This document shows, one piece after another, positions 38,762 through 40,817 of a stretch of 40,817 nucleotides of DNA. The notes beneath the pieces are model-generated. The model ran no database searches, had not been told where the DNA came from, and was given only the letters and a program-made list of their open reading frames with translations. This stretch comes from a virus. The translations under genes and the position numbers were made by a program. The first letter of the stretch is position 1. Each line of letters starts with the position of its first letter. Where the stretch lies: the IMG/VR virus record IMGVR_UViG_3300023104_000009, positions 1-40,817 of that record; one strand, given 5' to 3'.

Positions 38762-38790
38762 TTGACACCCACGTTTCTAGCGAGCATACG
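38762..38790 (+). promoter_or_regulatory. Early-type promoter 2 (TTGACACCCA family)
   Basis: TTGACA at 38762-38767, 17-bp spacer beginning CCCA, then CATACG at 38785-38790, followed by CATCAACCCAAA at 38798. It begins 8 bp after the preceding gene. Confidence 0.72.
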
Positions 38791-38822
38791 GGTCTCATCA
38801 ACCCAAACGAAAGATCGGCACT

Positions 38823-38975
38823 ATGGACAACTACAACGCTTTCAACCGCCTCGACAGCTACCCGGCTTACTCGCTTGACGAGCTGAAGGCTGCGGTTGCT
38901 GCCGGCCACAACAACGTCAAGATGCTGGCCGAGATCGCTTACCGCGAAGCCCGCATCCTTGAGGCGACGGAGTGA
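38823..38975 (+). CDS. Small hypothetical protein (50 aa)
   Basis: The ATG at 38823 is followed by a short protein with aromatic residues at the front (DNYNAFNRLDSYPAY) and a long helix behind (DELKAAVAAGHNNVKMLAEIAYREARIL). The TGA shares a base with the next ATG. No family is recognised. It is directly downstream of promoter 2. Confidence 0.62.
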   Translation: MDNYNAFNRLDSYPAYSLDELKAAVAAGHNNVKMLAEIAYREARILEATE

Positions 38976-39163
38976 TGGAAAGCCTCGCAGTGTTGTTTCC
39001 TTGCGGTCACCCTCGCTCCGAATGGAATAGCAAGGCCCGCGGCGATCGCCCCACAGGCGTCAAGTGCCGGATCTGTGCGAACGAGCGGGCAAGGGTGTCG
39101 ATTGCGAAGAAAAGATTGCGAGAGCGCGATTTGGCTGTTGACACCCAATCAATCGCGTCCTAA
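38975..39163 (+). CDS. Zinc-ribbon-like protein (62 aa)
   Basis: The ATG at 38975 overlaps the preceding stop. CGHPRSEWN near the N-terminus and VKCRICANERARV (about residues 29-41) form a Cys/His-Cys-Cys set that could bind one zinc; a basic helical tail follows (SIAKKRLRERDL). A nucleic-acid-binding role is plausible. The 3' end of the gene contains promoter 3. Confidence 0.62.
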   Translation: MESLAVLFPCGHPRSEWNSKARGDRPTGVKCRICANERARVSIAKKRLRERDLAVDTQSIAS

Positions 39164-39166
39164 AGA
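39138..39166 (+). promoter_or_regulatory. Early-type promoter 3 (TTGACACCCA family), drives the structured element
   Basis: TTGACA at 39138-39143, 17-bp spacer beginning CCCA, then TAAAGA at 39161-39166. The predicted start of transcription (about 39172-39174) coincides with the first base of the 14-bp stem of the element at 39172-39300. Confidence 0.75.
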
Positions 39167-39171
39167 TCAGT

Positions 39172-39300
39172 TGTCGAGCCGGTTAGGGCTAGAGGAAGCG
39201 GGAAGACGCTTGGAGGACCGGTTAACCGAAAGGTTCAAGTCCAAGGGCGAAACGGGGGTCAGGCCCCCTACCAAGCGACCAGCGGTTAACCGGCTCGACA
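39172..39300 (+). ncRNA. Candidate structured RNA closed by a perfect 14-bp stem
   Basis: TGTCGAGCCGGTTA (39172-39185) is the exact complement of TAACCGGCTCGACA (39287-39300). Inside, CGCTTGG (39207-39213) pairs with CCAAGCG (39271-39277). That helix encloses a GGAC/GTCC stem (39215-39242) topped by AACC-GAAA-GGTT (39224-39235, a GNRA tetraloop) and a GGGGG-TCAGG-CCCCC hairpin (39254-39268). AAGCG (39196-39200) can compete for CGCTT, so two folds are possible. The 157-bp gap has no convincing gene, and the next ATG at 39321 has its ribosome site just outside the outer stem. It may be a free RNA or a regulatory leader. Confidence 0.65.
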
Positions 39301-39320
39301 CACAAGCAGGGGGTAGAGAG

Positions 39321-39506
39321 ATGGCTAGTGGCACCTGGAGCGAGTACGTTGCCAACCGTAAGGCTTATCTCGAAATGATCGCCTACGAGCGGTCGAGAGG
39401 CCGCAAAAAGTACCTCCACAATCTCCGCTTAGACATGGTGGCTTGCCGAGCCACTCATTATGCCAAAGGTCGTCAGCGTCGTTATAATCTGGATTTTTCC
39501 CGTTGA
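39321..39506 (+). CDS. Small basic protein (61 aa) downstream of the structured element
   Basis: The ATG at 39321 follows GGGGGTAGAGAG, directly after the stem-closed element. The product is rich in Arg, Lys and Tyr (YVANRKAYLEMIAYERSRGRKKYLHNLRLDM and AKGRQRRYNLDFSR), suggesting nucleic-acid binding. The last bases overlap the -35 region of promoter 4. It might be regulated by, or bind, the preceding RNA. Confidence 0.6.
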   Translation: MASGTWSEYVANRKAYLEMIAYERSRGRKKYLHNLRLDMVACRATHYAKGRQRRYNLDFSR

Positions 39507-39531
39507 CACCCACCCCACCCCCGCATAAGGT
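39503..39531 (+). promoter_or_regulatory. Early-type promoter 4 (TTGACACCCA family)
   Basis: TTGACA at 39503-39508, 17-bp spacer beginning CCCA, then TAAGGT at 39526-39531. CCACCCC before and GGTGGGGG after can pair around the -10, giving a small hairpin at the RNA 5' end. Confidence 0.74.
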
Positions 39532-39560
39532 GGGGGTACAGAGCGAGCAGGAGACACCAA

Positions 39561-39719
39561 ATGACCTACACCACCAAGATCATCCAGGATGCACAGGGCT
39601 TTTTCAACGCTTCGGTGCTGTACGACAACCGGATGGTTCCGGGCATTCCGATGCGCTCCTATGCTACCCGCAAGGCCGCTGAGCGTGGCGCAGCCCTCAT
39701 GCTGAAGAAGGCGGCGTGA
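39561..39719 (+). CDS. Small hypothetical protein (52 aa)
   Basis: The ATG at 39561 follows CAGGAG. The protein reads like a small beta-hairpin (TTKIIQDAQGFFNASVLYDNRMVPG) plus a basic helix (SYATRKAAERGAALMLKKAA), a form common among small phage proteins. Its stop shares a base with the next ATG. Confidence 0.65.
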   Translation: MTYTTKIIQDAQGFFNASVLYDNRMVPGIPMRSYATRKAAERGAALMLKKAA

Positions 39720-39895
39720 TGGATGACGCACTTGCCTTGGCGGCAAAGAAGATCGCCAAGAAGGGTTGGGAAAGCAATTTCCCCGGTGGGCGGTACGAGG
39801 AGGTTAGCCAGCAGTCCCGTAACTTGTTGGAGGCGATTGCCGAAGCGGGCTTGGCGCTTGGGTTGGTGATGGGTAGAGATTCCCATGCAGTCTAG
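39719..39895 (+). CDS. Small hypothetical protein (58 aa)
   Basis: The ATG at 39719 overlaps the previous stop (TGATG). It has a helical front (DALALAAKKIAKKGWES) and a hydrophobic helix at the back (SRNLLEAIAEAGLALGLVMG). No family is recognised. Confidence 0.6.
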   Translation: MDDALALAAKKIAKKGWESNFPGGRYEEVSQQSRNLLEAIAEAGLALGLVMGRDSHAV

Positions 39896-39995
39896 CAACC
39901 CCCTCCAAATCCTGCTACACCCTTGCGGGATCAGAGGTGCAGGCTGGACGCTGGGGCGCATCTGTGCGCTGGGCTTGACGGGATGGAGGCGGTGA
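39885..39995 (+). CDS. Possible 36-residue protein
   Basis: An ATG at 39885 inside the end of the preceding gene opens 36 codons, and the TGA at 39993-39995 shares a base with the next ATG. The product is Leu/Gly/Arg-rich (LQILLHPCGIRGAGWTLGR). No good ribosome site is present, so the case rests on overlaps and on filling an otherwise empty 100-bp gap. Confidence 0.33.
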   Translation: MQSSNPLQILLHPCGIRGAGWTLGRICALGLTGWRR

Positions 39996-40249
39996 TGGCC
40001 AGTGAAGGTTGGAAGCATGGACAGGCCGCTTTTGCCGAGATGCCTGAGGATCAGCTTGTCGCCTATATTGCGATGAAGGGTGGTCATCACGAGGGCGCTA
40101 GTGCGGAATTAGCCAAGCGGACGTATTTGTTTACCGAAGCCACCGGTCGTCAGTACGGTTACGCCGCTGAAAACGCGGAGCACGCCCGTTCTGAGAACCG
40201 CAGGCTGAAGGCGATAACGGATACAATGCTCGAAGGTCACGGCGGCTGA
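39995..40249 (+). CDS. Hypothetical protein, paralogue of the 40344 product (84 aa)
   Basis: The product starts ASEGWKHGQAAFAEMPEDQLVAYI and has SAELAKRTYLF further on. The protein encoded at 40344-40517 shares HGWLQGQAAFAQMPSDQLV and SAELARRS, so the two arose by duplication. The longer C-terminal half here is helical and acidic (AENAEHARSENRRLKAI). Function unknown. Confidence 0.65.
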   Translation: MASEGWKHGQAAFAEMPEDQLVAYIAMKGGHHEGASAELAKRTYLFTEATGRQYGYAAENAEHARSENRRLKAITDTMLEGHGG

Positions 40250-40347
40250 TGCTTGACCGCGAAGACTGGCTGTATCTCGGGTTGCTCCTAATCTTGATGA
40301 CGGCGCTCGCGGGGATGGTTTGGGTTGCTGTGGAGTGGGTATTTTGA
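40249..40347 (+). CDS. Single-helix membrane micro-protein (32 aa)
   Basis: The ATG at 40249 overlaps the preceding TGA. A charged start (MLDREDW) leads into one transmembrane helix (LYLGLLLILMTALAGMVWVAV). It lies between the two paralogous genes and overlaps the second. No family is recognised. Confidence 0.5.
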   Translation: MLDREDWLYLGLLLILMTALAGMVWVAVEWVF

Positions 40348-40517
40348 ACGTGTTTCCAGATCGACATGGCTGGTTGCAGGGTCAGGCTGCTTTCGCGCAG
40401 ATGCCTAGCGATCAGTTGGTTCATATCATTTCCAATGCCACGAAAACTTGGCCGTCAGGTCAGGGCAACGCTATAAGCGCTAGCGCTGAACTGGCGCGGC
40501 GCTCGACGGTAAAATAG
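40344..40517 (+). CDS. Hypothetical protein, shorter paralogue of the 39995 product (57 aa)
   Basis: A TTG at 40344 overlaps the preceding stop (TTGA); a GTG at 40350 is an alternative that would give 55 residues. The frame shares the GQAAFAxMPxDQLV core and SAELAxR motif with the 39995 product but lacks its C-terminal half. It directly precedes the small terminase gene. Confidence 0.6.
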   Translation: MNVFPDRHGWLQGQAAFAQMPSDQLVHIISNATKTWPSGQGNAISASAELARRSTVK

Positions 40518-40518
40518 C

Positions 40519-40817
40519 ATGGCATTGTCGCCAGAAATGCGGGCAAACGCAGGCAAGGGCCGTCCCAAAGGCGTGCCCAACAAATCCACCGCCACCATGA
40601 AGGCGGCTATCCAGTCGGTTTATGATCAGCTCCAGGCGGGTCACAAGGAGCCGCACGGTCACTTCCTCAGCTGGGCGCAAGAGAACGAAACCGAGTTCTA
40701 CAAGCTCGCGTCAAAGCTGCTGCCGATTCAGTTGACGGGTGAGGATGGCGGGCCGATGAAGGTGTCGATCGATACTTCGCGGCTGTCAGAGGCGACGTTG
40801 CGAGAGATTGCAGCGCA
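40519..40817 (+). CDS. Terminase small subunit, N-terminal part (continues at 166)
   Basis: The ATG at 40519 opens a frame that runs off the right end and continues at position 166, ending at 184; the joined protein has 105 residues. The N-terminus contains GKGRPKGVPNKSTATMKAAI, a motif common at the start of small terminases and other phage DNA-binding proteins, followed by a helical segment. It lies directly before the packaging genes. Confidence 0.78.
   Translation, partial: MALSPEMRANAGKGRPKGVPNKSTATMKAAIQSVYDQLQAGHKEPHGHFLSWAQENETEFYKLASKLLPIQLTGEDGGPMKVSIDTSRLSEATLREIAA
40692..40817. repeat. Terminal redundancy, right copy (circular closure)
   Basis: Identical to 40-165. Removing one copy and the 39-base fold-back gives a circle of about 40,652 bp with an intact small terminase gene. 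Confidence 0.93.

Noticed and set aside
39219-39245. tRNA-like T-arm (GGTTCAAGTCC)
   Set aside because: The flanking five-base stem does not pair and there is no acceptor, D or anticodon arm. The bases fit the larger stem-closed structure.
40692-40817. T7-like direct terminal repeat
   Set aside because: The repeat is only 126 bp, lies inside a coding sequence and begins at the fold-back. An assembly overlap of a circularly permuted genome is simpler.

Overview
The window looks like the complete genome of a tailed phage of an alphaproteobacterium, probably Sphingomonas-like. The DNA is GC-rich, genes are tightly packed, and a GapR-type protein (a family typical of alphaproteobacterial nucleoids) is present. 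The last 126 bases repeat positions 40-165 exactly, and the small terminase gene reads across that join, so the molecule closes into a circle of about 40,652 bp. The first 39 bases are an inverted copy of the following sequence and look like an assembly or amplification fold-back, not phage DNA. No integrase, partition system, tRNA, transposase or CRISPR array was seen.

Positions 40519-23491 (through the join) form a late region on the + strand. It has small and large terminase, P22-type portal, scaffold, coat, head accessory proteins and a gp4-like tail accessory factor. A host-range cassette follows: a coiled-coil fibre, an Ig-like plus beta-helix spike, an RTX-like protein and a second beta-helix spike. 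Then come a gp10-like stabilisation protein, a needle-like protein, three ejection or virion-internal proteins (one with a probable murein-hydrolase domain) and a third beta-helix tailspike. The gene order follows P22, with the spike cassette inserted between the gp4-like and gp10-like genes. Lysis genes follow: several membrane proteins including holin candidates, an M15 peptidase endolysin, and an overlapping Rz/Rz1 spanin pair.

Positions 23569-32378 form an accessory region of about thirty small genes in three blocks: minus (23569-27923), plus (28030-30162) and minus (30234-32111). Each minus block starts opposite a small + strand helix-turn-helix gene, and the two divergent gaps share a motif. 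Most of these proteins have no recognisable function. Exceptions are GapR, a three-repeat putative DNA-binding protein, zinc-ribbon proteins and DUF551/DUF6378-like proteins.

Positions 32375-40517 (+) hold DNA metabolism genes: a RusA-like resolvase, an orphan DNA methyltransferase, a RecB/Cas4-like nuclease, a possible SSB and a primase-helicase. A repeat cluster after the primase-helicase (37321-37514) is a candidate origin. A run of very small genes follows, driven by four near-identical promoters (TTGACACCCA, 17 bp spacing). The third promoter should start transcription at the first base of a 129-nt element closed by a perfect 14-bp stem (39172-39300). This is a candidate new structured RNA and the most interesting non-coding signal here.
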